A stretch of 64,000 nt of DNA from Trebonia sp963759545 (GTDB lineage: Bacteria; Actinomycetota; Actinomycetes; Streptosporangiales; Streptosporangiaceae). Shown piece by piece: positions 18,101 to 25,908 of the stretch. The notes beneath the pieces are model-generated. The model was given only the letters and a program-made list of their open reading frames with translations, was not told the DNA's origin and searched no databases. Position numbers and translations under genes: made by a program. The DNA lies in contig CAVXAB010000016.1 of NCBI GenBank assembly GCA_963759545.1, positions 16,436-80,435 of the forward strand. Direction: 5' to 3'. How positions within the stretch are numbered: position 1 is the stretch's first letter; every line of letters starts with the position of its first letter.

Positions 18101-18967
18101 CTAGCGCTTCGGCTTGCTTGCGCCCGCTGACACGTCCAGCGACGCCAGGTTGGCCGGTACCTGCCCCTCGTCGTAGGCGAGGTAATTCCGGTCCGCCGGA
18201 TAAACGGTGACGGTCAGCCTAAGCGGATTACTGTTTTCATCGAAGCCCACCCGGGAGACCTCAAACACGGCCACCTGGCCGTCTTCCGGAAGATCGAAGA
18301 AGGCCGACTCATGGCTGTTGGCCACGCGCGCCGTGATCAGGTCATGCAAGCCAACTTGCTTGACCCCGAGGACGTCTTCAACGTATCCGATAATCCCGTC
18401 CGTGATGTTTTCAGCGATGAGCAGCCGGGACGCGCCCTGGGTCACCCAATCCATTGGGTAAAAGGTGGTCTGCATGGACCACGGAGTCTCGTCGATAGAC
18501 CGTTCCTGATAGCGGCTGATGACCATCGTTCCCTCGGCCAGCGCCAACAGCGAAGCGACCCAACCGGACGCGCGCTGGACCTCCACGCGCGGGACGCTCA
18601 CGTCCGGCTTACGCCCACTGGCCTCCACTTCCGACCCGTAGCTGTCTACCTCTGACATGTAACGGACCGTTTCCCGGCCGACTTCCGGGCTCCCCGACAA
18701 CGTCGAGACAAAAGGATCAATCTTCCGGACGACGAAGGTGCCCTTCCCTGCGCGGCTCACTACCAGGCCGCGGGTGGCCAGCAGCTTGATCGCGTCCCGG
18801 ACGGTATTTCGCGAGATCGAGACCCCTCCAGAGGGGCTGCCAAACTTTTCCCCGTATTCGTCCATTAGCTCAACTTCGGTGGGGAGCTTACTGCCCTGAG
18901 CGATCTCTCCTGACTCGATCCTGCCGCGAAGGTCCTCCGCGACTCGCTTGTACATCGGCTCAGCCAT
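18101..18967 (-). CDS. GntR-family regulator with UTRA-type effector domain (KorSA-like)
   Basis: 288 residues. The winged helix MYKRVAEDLRGRIESGEIA, GSKLPTEVELMDEYG, SRNTVRDAIKLLATRGLVV and RAGKGTFVV is a textbook GntR N-terminus. Residues about 110-270 form a UTRA-like effector domain (TMVISRYQERSIDETPWSMQ, VGFDENSNPLRLTVTVYPAD). The ribosome site is AGAGGGG before ATG 18967. A palindrome at 18991-19005 lies just upstream, which suggests autoregulation. Regulators of this type accompany actinomycete integrative plasmids, and the small membrane proteins on the other side of the shared region support that context. Confidence 0.85.
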   Translation of the reverse strand: MAEPMYKRVAEDLRGRIESGEIAQGSKLPTEVELMDEYGEKFGSPSGGVSISRNTVRDAIKLLATRGLVVSRAGKGTFVVRKIDPFVSTLSGSPEVGRETVRYMSEVDSYGSEVEASGRKPDVSVPRVEVQRASGWVASLLALAEGTMVISRYQERSIDETPWSMQTTFYPMDWVTQGASRLLIAENITDGIIGYVEDVLGVKQVGLHDLITARVANSHESAFFDLPEDGQVAVFEVSRVGFDENSNPLRLTVTVYPADRNYLAYDEGQVPANLASLDVSAGASKPKR

Positions 18968-18990
18968 GGCTGCCCCTCTAACGAATAGGG

Positions 18991-19005
18991 TCCCCTATAA
19001 GGGGA
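18991..19005. promoter_or_regulatory. Likely GntR operator
   Basis: TCCCCTATAAGGGGA is a perfect palindrome with a 3-bp centre (TCCCCT-ATA-AGGGGA), extended by near-symmetric GG/TC flanks. It lies 24 bp before the GntR start. The half sites recur at 19868-19909 upstream of the small-protein operon. Confidence 0.6.
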
Positions 19006-19590
19006 TCATACCAATAAGAAGTCTCGTTGGCCTAGGTGGAAGGCCAGGGCCGACCGTCGCGGTGATTGTAGTTCGAGGGGGAGTCCGGTCAGCCAGCCCT
19101 GCGGCGCGTCCGCGTCCGGCGCAGCTCTGCCCACACCATCCTCACGCCTTCTTGATGTCGGCATAAACCCACCGGAATCTCCAGCCACGCAGGGGCGACG
19201 AGCCGGGCCGGTCAGCCAGGTGATGGCATCCGCCCTCATGCTCTCCCCTTGACTCTCACTCGTGTTACTCCCGCATCTCGTACCTCATCAGAAACATTAG
19301 AACAATTGGTATGAATAAGCTAGCCGGACTGTTCGGTTCAAGACCCATCAGGTGGATTACCCCAAAAAACTTTCCTGTGTCTGTTTTGCGACCAGATGTC
19401 TGTGGTACAAACTTATCAACAGGTCCTAGAGGTTGGAATGACTCCAATATGGTGGATGACGTGGTGTGTAGGACTCAACCTAGTCACCTCACCAGCTGGT
19501 CCCAGAGTCAGCCCAGCCCACGTCTCGGGGAAGCGGGACCTGGCGGGGACGCCGCAGAGACCTGCGGCGCGGCAGAGTTCGGAGGCCGTC
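19006..19590. other. Intergenic region of lower G+C between the GntR gene and the small-protein genes
   Basis: 585 bp. The part from about 19240 to 19480 is clearly less G+C-rich than the rest of the window. It contains TTATCAACA (near 19417), one mismatch from a DnaA-box consensus. Open frames crossing it show no family likeness or ribosome site. It may carry a promoter or the remains of an integrative element's control region; nothing firmer can be said. Confidence 0.35.
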
Positions 19591-19776
19591 ATGGCCAGTC
19601 TCATCATCATCGCGTCCGTACTGACCGTGGCCGGCATCCTGTTCGGTGCCTTCCTGACGCTCAGTTTCGCGATCCGCCGCGACGACCGCAGGGGATCACT
19701 GCGATTCGACGCGACCACGCCCAGCGCGCAGACCGCGCGTGACCTGGTCGGCATCAGCAGCTCCAGGTGGGAGTAG
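19591..19776 (+). CDS. Small single-pass membrane protein of integrative-element type
   Basis: 61 residues from ATG 19591, with GGAGG six bases upstream. One transmembrane segment, MASLIIIASVLTVAGILFGA, is followed by FLTLSFAIRRDDRRGSLRFD and a polar tail ending ARDLVGISSSRWE. From memory, closely similar short proteins stand next to GntR regulators and FtsK-like transfer genes in actinomycete integrative elements. No transfer, replication or integrase gene is present here, so it appears to be part of a remnant. Function unknown. Confidence 0.65.
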   Translation: MASLIIIASVLTVAGILFGAFLTLSFAIRRDDRRGSLRFDATTPSAQTARDLVGISSSRWE

Positions 19777-19797
19777 GCGTGGAGACATATCGAGACT

Positions 19798-19937
19798 GCC
19801 TGCCGCGGGCGGGGCCGGCAGGCGGCTGGGTCCTAACCGTGGACGGGGCGGTTAGGGCTCGGGAAGGAGGTCCCCTGTGTCCATCGGGGCGCTTGGGCAT
19901 AGGGGACCTGGCGGGTCACCAGTAACAGCGGTGACCC
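19798..19937. promoter_or_regulatory. Four consecutive inverted repeats upstream of the small membrane-protein pair
   Basis: GCCTGCCG/CGGCAGGC (19798-19805, 19816-19823), CCTAACCG/CGGTTAGG (19832-19839, 19849-19856), AGGTCCCCT/AGGGGACCT (19868-19876, 19901-19909) and GGGTCACC/GGTGACCC (19913-19920, 19930-19937). The third contains both half sites of the GntR operator at 18991-19005, so this operon is probably under the same regulator. The others may be terminator, leader or control structures. Confidence 0.55.
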
Positions 19938-19966
19938 ACGAAGTAACGGGGACGGGGGAAGTAACA

Positions 19967-20251
19967 ATGAGCTTCACCGAGCAGATATCGGCAGCATGGG
20001 CGATCGTCCTGCTGATCGACTTCCTCTTCGGGATCACGTTCGGGGTCGTCGGCGGCGCGGTCCGCGGATCGAGGCGCGGGGCTCTGCTCGCGCCGGCGGC
20101 GGACGACCTCCGCAGCGCCGGTGCGCGGGTGATCTACGGGGTCTGGACCCGCGGGTACCCGCAGGGCCCTCTCTCAGGCAACGACCAAGCGTCGGGTGAG
20201 CCGCGCGGGAACGGCGGCGCCGAATCGCAGGGACAGGAGGTGGAACGATGA
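19967..20251 (+). CDS. Small membrane protein, integrative-element type
   Basis: 94 residues from ATG 19967, with GGGGGAA as ribosome site. An N-terminal hydrophobic segment, AAWAIVLLIDFLFGITFGVV, is followed by GGAVRGSRRGALLAPAADDL and a polar tail. The start replaces an upstream in-frame one whose translation looks random. Its stop overlaps the next start (ATGA). It belongs to the same small-protein group as the gene at 19591; function unknown. Confidence 0.6.
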   Translation: MSFTEQISAAWAIVLLIDFLFGITFGVVGGAVRGSRRGALLAPAADDLRSAGARVIYGVWTRGYPQGPLSGNDQASGEPRGNGGAESQGQEVER

Positions 20252-20457
20252 GAGGCTTCGAGATCATAGCGATCGTCATCGGCGTCTTTTTCGCCATCGG
20301 GATCGCCGTGGGCGTGCAGCTGGTCATCACGCTTCCCCTGCTCCAGTCCGTGCTCCGGACCCGCCGCAACCGCCGCAGGTACAAGAACGGCGGTGACTGG
20401 TGGAAGCTGTCGACCGATGACGGCGGCCGACGGCCTCCTCGGTGGCCCGGCGGCTAA
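20248..20457 (+). CDS. Small single-pass membrane protein
   Basis: 69 residues. It starts MRGFEIIAIVIGVFFAIGIA, one membrane segment extending to about residue 33, followed by a basic cytosolic tail RTRRNRRRYKNGGDWWKLST. It is translationally coupled to the preceding gene and preceded by GGAGG. A strong hairpin at 20477-20512 closes the operon. Function unknown. Confidence 0.6.
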   Translation: MRGFEIIAIVIGVFFAIGIAVGVQLVITLPLLQSVLRTRRNRRRYKNGGDWWKLSTDDGGRRPPRWPGG

Positions 20458-20476
20458 GTCGCAGGCCTTCCAAAAC

Positions 20477-20512
20477 GACCGAGCTCCCGGGCTGCCTCCC
20501 GGGAGCTCGGTC
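20477..20512 (+). terminator. Strong hairpin terminator closing the accessory block
   Basis: GACCGAGCTCCCGGG (20477-20491) pairs perfectly over 15 bp with CCCGGGAGCTCGGTC (20498-20512) around a 6-nt loop, followed by CTTCT. It separates the small-protein operon from the MetE-like gene. Confidence 0.8.
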
Positions 20513-20594
20513 CTTCTATGAAAAGACTCAGGCCGCCATCCGGCGGGGAACGACGAAAGGCCGCCTGGGTGGGCGGGCCGCTAAGCTCGATACC

Positions 20595-21677
20595 GTGGCC
20601 GAAAAGCAAGCTTTTCCCTGGGGTCCTGGTACCGCGACTGGGGTCGGGTCGATGCCCGGCGAGAACCCGATGGAGGCGGCGCGGATCATCGCGGGCGAGC
20701 TGCCCGACCTCCCGTACCTAGCCGAGCTTCCCGGGCGAGGGCCCGGTGCGGACCTCACCGGGCGGGCGGCCGGGCTGCTCGTCGACCTGCCCGTCGAACT
20801 CGCCGGGCCGCGCGGCTGGCGGATCGCCGAGCGGCCTGGCCGTGACGTGCGCCGGGCCAGGTCGCTGCTCTCTTCTGACCTGGACGCGATGGAGGAGGTG
20901 CTCGACGGGTACGCGGGGCCGCTCAAGATACAGCTCGCCGGGCCGTGGACGCTGGCCGCCACGATCGAGCAGCTGCGCTCGCTTAAGCCGGCGCTCGCGG
21001 ACCCCGGCCTGGTCGCCGACCTCACCTCCTCGCTGGCGGAAGGCGCCGCCGGGTACGTCGCGGAGGTCGCCAAGCGCGTGCCGAAGGCGACGCTCATCGT
21101 CCAGGTCGACGAGCCTGCGCTGCCGGCCGTGCTGCTTGGCTCGGTGCCGACACCGAGCGGCCTGACCATGGTTCGCGCGGTGGACGAGGAAATCGCCAGG
21201 GACAGGCTGCGCGAGGTGCTCGCCGCCACGCGGAAATACACAGTGGTGCATTGCTGCAGTCAGGACGTTCCGTTCGGGATAATCATGGGCGCTGGAGCCG
21301 ATGGCGTCTCGTTCGACCCCAGCCAGCTACGGCGGGGGGACTTTGACTTGTTTGCCGAGACGGCCGAGGCCGGTGCGGGGCTGCTGATCGGCGCGCTGCC
21401 GACGACAGGGCCGCAGCAGACGGCTGCCGGGCGCCCGGAGGAAGCCCGCCGCAGCGGTCGCGATGAAAGGCAGCGGCCAAAGCCGTCTGACACTGCGGGG
21501 GTCGTCAGGGACCTGTGGCGCAAGATGGACCTGCCGCCGGCCCAGTGCGCGCCGCAGGTGGTGATCACCCCCGCCTGCGGGCTGCCTGGCGCCTCGCCTG
21601 ACCAGGCACGGGACGCGCTGCGCTGGTGCCGGGAGGCGGCGGCGATCTTGCCGGAGATGATGGAGGAGCTGACCTGA
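20595..21677 (+). CDS. Cobalamin-independent methionine synthase-like protein (MetE C-terminal/UROD-MetE fold)
   Basis: 360 residues, corresponding to the C-terminal zinc-binding half of MetE without the N-terminal half. GVGSMPGENPMEAARII is the typical start. Zinc ligands are visible in YTVVHCCSQDVPFG (His and Cys) and VVITPACGLPG (Cys), with IVQVDEPALPAVLLG between. GTG 20595 is chosen because VAEKQAFPWGPGTATGVGS begins the family homology. A low-complexity insert of about 30 residues (TTGPQQTAAGRPEEARRSGR and onward) precedes VVRDLWRKM. It overlaps ligA (TGATG), a pairing common in actinobacteria. The methyl acceptor of this short form is uncertain. Confidence 0.85.
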   Translation: MAEKQAFPWGPGTATGVGSMPGENPMEAARIIAGELPDLPYLAELPGRGPGADLTGRAAGLLVDLPVELAGPRGWRIAERPGRDVRRARSLLSSDLDAMEEVLDGYAGPLKIQLAGPWTLAATIEQLRSLKPALADPGLVADLTSSLAEGAAGYVAEVAKRVPKATLIVQVDEPALPAVLLGSVPTPSGLTMVRAVDEEIARDRLREVLAATRKYTVVHCCSQDVPFGIIMGAGADGVSFDPSQLRRGDFDLFAETAEAGAGLLIGALPTTGPQQTAAGRPEEARRSGRDERQRPKPSDTAGVVRDLWRKMDLPPAQCAPQVVITPACGLPGASPDQARDALRWCREAAAILPEMMEELT

Positions 21678-23800
21678 TGGAGTTGACCGAGGCCAGGCAG
21701 CGGCACGCGGAGCTGAGCGAGAAGCTGGTCGACGCGCAGTACCGCTATCACGTGCTCGACTCGCCGACGATCTCCGATGCCGACTATGACCAGGGCATCC
21801 GCGCGCTGAACGAGATCGAGGAGCAGTTCCCCGAGCTGCGCACGCCCGACTCGGCGACGCAGAAGGTCGGCGGCGTGATCTCAACGCTGTTCACGCCCGT
21901 CACCCACCTGGAGCGCCTGCTCAGCCTGGACAACGTCTTCTCCCACGAGGAGTTCGGGTCCTGGGCCGACCGGGCCGCGAAGCTCGGCGGGACCGGCCCT
22001 TACCTGTGCGAGCTGAAGATCGACGGCCTCGCGATCGACCTCGTCTACGAGCGCGGCCGCCTCACCAGCGCCGCCACCAGGGGTGACGGGCGGACCGGGG
22101 AAGACGTCACGCTGAACGTCAAGACGATCAAGTCGGTTCCTGACCGCCTCGCCGGGGACGACGTGCCCGAGCTGCTTGAGGTACGCGGCGAGGTGTTCCT
22201 GTCCGAGGCGGCGTTCGGGCGGCTGAACGAGACGCTGCAGGAGGCGGGCAAGCCGGCCTTCGCCAACCCGCGCAACGCCGCGGCGGGCTCACTGCGGCAA
22301 AAAGATCCCAGGGTCACCGCCTCGCGCGCGCTTGGCGCGATCGTGCACGGTATAGGCCGGGTTGAGGGCTCAGGGGACATCGCCGGGTCGGCGGCCGGGC
22401 CGAGCGAAGAAGGGCACCTCGAAGGGGCACCGGACTCGCAGTCTGGCTGGTACGAGCGGCTTCGTACCTGGGGGCTGCCGGTCAGCGACAAGTACAAGGT
22501 CGTCGCCGACCTGGCCGAGGTGCGGGCCTACATCGACTACTACTCCGACCCGGGCCACCGGCACGAGACGCCGTACGAGATCGACGGCGTGGTGGTCAAG
22601 ATCGACCCGATCGAGGTACAGCGCGCGATGGGCGCCACCAGCCGGGCACCGCGCTGGGCGATCGCCTACAAGTACCCGCCGGAGGAGGTCAACACCAAGC
22701 TGCTCGACATCCAGGTGGGCGTCGGCAGGACCGGGCGGGTCACCCCGTTCGCCGTGATGACCCCGGTGAAGGTCAGCGGCTCCACGGTGGACCGCGCGAC
22801 CTTGCATAACGAGGACGAGGTCAAGCGCAAGGGCGTACTGATCGGCGACACGGTGATCCTGCGCAAGGCAGGCGAGGTCATCCCCGAGGTGGTCGGGCCA
22901 GTCGCGGAACTGCGCACGGGCGACGAGCGGGAGTTCCAGTTCCCCCGCGAGTGCCCGGAGTGCGGCACCACGCTCAGGCGAGACGAGGGCGAGGTCGACT
23001 GGCGCTGCCCTAATAACGTGGCCTGCCCCGCGCAGCTCCGCGAGCGGCTGTTCTACCTCGCCTCGCGCAGCGCGCTTGACATCGAGGCGCTCGGCTACGA
23101 GGCGGTCGTCGCGCTGCTCACCGACGACCTGGTAACCAACGAGGGCGACCTCTTCGACCTGACCGATGAGAAGCTGGCGACCAGCCCGTTCTTCGTGAAC
23201 AAGGCCGGCGGCCTCAAGCTCGTCGCGCACGCGCTGCTCGCGAACCTCGACGAGGCCAAGACCCGGCCGCTGTGGCGCATCCTGGTCGCGCTGTCCATCA
23301 GGCACGTGGGGCCGACCGCGGCCCGCGCGCTCGCCGAGGCCTTCGGGTCACTCGACGCGATCGCGGCCGCCTCGCCCGACGCCCTCGCGATCGTGGACGG
23401 AGTTGGCCCAACGATCGCCAACGCGGTCGTGGAGTGGTTCACCGTCGACTGGCACCAGGCGATCGTGGCCAAGTGGCGGGCGGCCGGCGTCCAGCTGGAG
23501 ACCCCGGGCTTCGACCCGTCGGCGGCGGCGTCCCGGCTACTCGCCGGCGTCACCGTGGTCATCACCGGCACGCTGCCCACCTTCAGCCGCGACGAGGCGG
23601 CCGAGGCGGTCCGCGCCGCCGGCGGCAAGGTGACGTCCTCGGTCTCGAAGAAGACCAGCTTCGTCGTGGCGGGCAAGAACGCGGGCTCCAAGCACGACAA
23701 GGCCGTCGAGCTCGGCGTCACAATCCTCGACGAGCCCGCCTTCAAGCGCCTGCTCGAGGCAGGTCCCGACGCCTTCGCCGCCGAAGGCCCCGGCGAGTAG
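21677..23800 (+). CDS. ligA: NAD-dependent DNA ligase LigA
   Basis: Seals nicks in replication and repair using NAD+. 707 residues with full architecture: domain Ia (RYHVLDSPTISDADYDQG); adenylation domain with CELKIDGLAIDLVYERG, where K114 is adenylated; OB-fold from about 360 with VGRTGRVTPFAVMTPVKV; Cys4 zinc finger (CPECGTTLRRDEGE, CPNNVACPAQ); helix-hairpin-helix region (LSIRHVGPTAARALAEAFGS); and C-terminal BRCT (GVTVVITGTLPTFSRDEAAE). About 25 low-complexity residues (GDIAGSAAGPSEEGHLEGAP) are inserted in the adenylation domain after IVHGIGRVEG. The start overlaps the preceding stop, so the longer upstream frame is rejected. Confidence 0.96.
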   Translation: MELTEARQRHAELSEKLVDAQYRYHVLDSPTISDADYDQGIRALNEIEEQFPELRTPDSATQKVGGVISTLFTPVTHLERLLSLDNVFSHEEFGSWADRAAKLGGTGPYLCELKIDGLAIDLVYERGRLTSAATRGDGRTGEDVTLNVKTIKSVPDRLAGDDVPELLEVRGEVFLSEAAFGRLNETLQEAGKPAFANPRNAAAGSLRQKDPRVTASRALGAIVHGIGRVEGSGDIAGSAAGPSEEGHLEGAPDSQSGWYERLRTWGLPVSDKYKVVADLAEVRAYIDYYSDPGHRHETPYEIDGVVVKIDPIEVQRAMGATSRAPRWAIAYKYPPEEVNTKLLDIQVGVGRTGRVTPFAVMTPVKVSGSTVDRATLHNEDEVKRKGVLIGDTVILRKAGEVIPEVVGPVAELRTGDEREFQFPRECPECGTTLRRDEGEVDWRCPNNVACPAQLRERLFYLASRSALDIEALGYEAVVALLTDDLVTNEGDLFDLTDEKLATSPFFVNKAGGLKLVAHALLANLDEAKTRPLWRILVALSIRHVGPTAARALAEAFGSLDAIAAASPDALAIVDGVGPTIANAVVEWFTVDWHQAIVAKWRAAGVQLETPGFDPSAAASRLLAGVTVVITGTLPTFSRDEAAEAVRAAGGKVTSSVSKKTSFVVAGKNAGSKHDKAVELGVTILDEPAFKRLLEAGPDAFAAEGPGE

Positions 23801-23950
23801 CCCCGCGGGTGCCCGGCGCGCGATTGGCCGCTTTAGGCGTAAATGGTTTGGATGTCGTTAATATCGGGTGAGGTTATTGTTTAGCGTGCTTGCCTCATGG
23901 TCAAATGTGTCAGCTTACGACCCGATATGTACCTGAGGTGGCCTGGACCG

Positions 23951-24397
23951 ATGTTTTACGCGTACGTCTTCTTCCTTATCGCCAGCGGCGTGCTGATGCT
24001 CGTCATGGGCATCCTGCGGGCGCCCTACGCGAGGCGGAGCCGGGTATTGAATCTCATCATGGGGGCCGGTTTTGCCATCTACGGCCTCTACCTGCTGCTT
24101 TTCTTCCAGGGCGGGCACTACATTCTCTTCTTCTACGCTTTCATCCTGCCGGTCCTGATGACGGTGCGGTTCTTCCGTGCTCGTTCCGCGTACCAGGCGG
24201 CGCAGTCGATGACCCCAGGGGCGCCGGCCGGATACGGCCAGCCTCCGGCCGGGTACGGCCAGCCGGCCGGGTACGGCCAGCCGGGCGGCTACGGCCAGCC
24301 GCCGGCCGGGTACGGCCAGCCGGGCGGCTACGGCCAGCCGCCGGCCGGGTACGGCCAGCCGGGCGGCTACGGCCAGCAGCCGCCCTTCCAGCCGTAA
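23951..24397 (+). CDS. Small membrane protein with C-terminal GYGQP repeats
   Basis: 148 residues from ATG 23951 (GAGGTGG ten bases upstream; in-frame starts at 23897 and between are alternatives). Three hydrophobic segments fall within residues 1-80 (FYAYVFFLIASGVLMLVMGI, LNLIMGAGFAIYGLYLLLFF, YILFFYAFILPVLMTV). The last 50 residues are a Gly/Tyr/Gln/Pro-rich repeat of the form AGYGQP/GGYGQP, likely disordered and cytosolic. It stands alone between ligA and the convergent gatB. Function unknown. Confidence 0.65.
   Translation: MFYAYVFFLIASGVLMLVMGILRAPYARRSRVLNLIMGAGFAIYGLYLLLFFQGGHYILFFYAFILPVLMTVRFFRARSAYQAAQSMTPGAPAGYGQPPAGYGQPAGYGQPGGYGQPPAGYGQPGGYGQPPAGYGQPGGYGQQPPFQP
24224..24378 (+). 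repeat. In-gene tandem repeat encoding GYGQP units
   Basis: Units of 18-21 bp (GGCGGCTACGGCCAGCCG and CCGGCCGGGTACGGCCAG forms) alternate, giving about eight GYGQP motifs, in part as an exact 39-bp higher-order repeat. DNA this regular is prone to length change by slippage. Confidence 0.85.
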
Positions 24398-24411
24398 GCG
24401 GAGCCTCGTCG

Positions 24412-25908
24412 TCAGGCCAGGCGTTCCAGGATGAGGTCCTTGACCTTGGCGGCGTCGGCCTGGCCGCGGGTCTTCTTCATGACCGCGCCGACGAGGACAC
24501 CGGCGGCCTGGACCCGGCCATCGCGGATCTTGGCCGCGACGTCTGGGTTCGCGGCGATCGCCTCGTCAATGGCGGTGAGCAACGCCGAGTCGTCGCTGAC
24601 GACGGCGAGGCCGCGGGCGGCGACCACCTCATCCGGCGTGCCCTCGCCGTCGAGCACGCCCTCGATGACCTGGCGGGCGAGCCGGTCGTTCAGCGTGCCC
24701 GCCGCGATCAGGGCGGACACCCTGGCCACGTCGGCCGGGGTGATCGGCAGCTCCGACACGTCGATGCCCGAGTCGTTCGCGCGCCTGGCCAGCTCGCCGA
24801 GCCACCACTTACGGGCATCAGCCGGGGAGGCGCCGGCCGCAACGGTCGCCTCCACGGCGTCTAGGGCCCCCGCGTTGCGCAGGGCCTCAAACTCTAGCTC
24901 CGACAGCGACCACGACTCGATCAGCCGCGCCCGGCGCGCCGACGGCAGCTCGGGCAGCGACGCCCTGATCTGCTCGACCCAGTCCGCCGCCGGGGCGACG
25001 GGCACCAGGTCGGGCTCGGGGAAGTAACGGTAGTCCTGCGCTTCTTCCTTCGAGCGGCCCGAGGTGGTCACCCCGGTGTCCTCGTGGAAGTGACGCGTCT
25101 CCTGGATCACCCGGTTACCGGAATCGAGCACCTCCGCCTGGCGCGCGACCTCAGAGCGGACCGCCCGCTCCACCGAGCGCAGCGAGTTCACGTTCTTGGT
25201 CTCGGTCCGCGTTCCGTAAGTGTCCGACCCGACGAGCGTGATCGACGTGTTCACGTCGCAGCGCAGCGAGCCCTCCTCCATCCGCACGTCGGATACGCCG
25301 AGCGTGCGCAGGACGTCGCGCAGCTCGGTGACGTACGCGCGGGCGACCTCGGGCGCGAGGAACCCGGTGCCCGGCACCGGCCTGGTGACGATCTCGATCA
25401 GCGGGATGCCCGCCCGGTTGTAGTCGACGAGCGAGTACTCGGCCCCCTGGATGCGGCCGGTCGCGCCGCCGACGTGCAGCGACTTGCCGGTGTCCTCCTC
25501 CATGTGCACCCGCTCGATGCCGACCCGCACGGTCTTGCCGCCGATGGCCACGTCCAGGTACCCGTCGGTGCACAGCGGCTCGTCGTACTGGGAGATCTGG
25601 AAGTTCTTCGGCATGTCCGGGTAGAAGTAGTTCTTCCGCGCGAACCGGCACCAGGACGCGATCGAGCAGTTCAGCGCCAGGCCGATCCTGATCGTGTACT
25701 CGATGGCCCGCTCGTTTATCACCGGCAGCGAGCCGGGCAGGCCGAGGCAGACCGGGCAGGTGTGCGTGTTCGGCTCCGCGCCGAACGTGGTGATGCAGCC
25801 GCAGAACATCTTGGTCCGCGTGCCGAGCTCGACGTGCGTCTCGATCCCGAAGACCGGCTCGTATTTCTGCAGCGCCTCTTCATACGTGACGGTCGTAAGC
25901 TCACTCAC
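24412..25908 (-). CDS. gatB: Aspartyl/glutamyl-tRNA(Asn/Gln) amidotransferase subunit B
   Basis: tRNA-binding/kinase subunit of GatCAB, which converts Glu-tRNA(Gln) and Asp-tRNA(Asn) to the amidated forms. 498 residues. FGIETHVELGTRTKMFCGC gives the GatB signature with zinc-site cysteines completed by THTCPVCLGLPGSLPV. Further blocks are FYPDMPKNFQISQYDEPL, HMEEDTGKSLH, DYNRAGIPLIEIVT and EGSLRCDVN. The C-terminal YqeY-like tail runs to VMKKTRGQADAAKVKDLILE. It overlaps gatA by 8 bp in the order gatC-gatA-gatB. Confidence 0.97.
   Translation of the reverse strand: MSELTTVTYEEALQKYEPVFGIETHVELGTRTKMFCGCITTFGAEPNTHTCPVCLGLPGSLPVINERAIEYTIRIGLALNCSIASWCRFARKNYFYPDMPKNFQISQYDEPLCTDGYLDVAIGGKTVRVGIERVHMEEDTGKSLHVGGATGRIQGAEYSLVDYNRAGIPLIEIVTRPVPGTGFLAPEVARAYVTELRDVLRTLGVSDVRMEEGSLRCDVNTSITLVGSDTYGTRTETKNVNSLRSVERAVRSEVARQAEVLDSGNRVIQETRHFHEDTGVTTSGRSKEEAQDYRYFPEPDLVPVAPAADWVEQIRASLPELPSARRARLIESWSLSELEFEALRNAGALDAVEATVAAGASPADARKWWLGELARRANDSGIDVSELPITPADVARVSALIAAGTLNDRLARQVIEGVLDGEGTPDEVVAARGLAVVSDDSALLTAIDEAIAANPDVAAKIRDGRVQAAGVLVGAVMKKTRGQADAAKVKDLILERLA

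Noticed and set aside
19240..19590. tRNA gene or attachment site beside the integrative-element relic
   Set aside because: No cloverleaf, T-loop consensus or duplicated att sequence could be recognised here or in other intergenic regions.
24224..24378. CRISPR-like regular array
   Set aside because: The units are in frame, encode GYGQP repeats and have no unique spacers. No CRISPR array or cas gene was found elsewhere.
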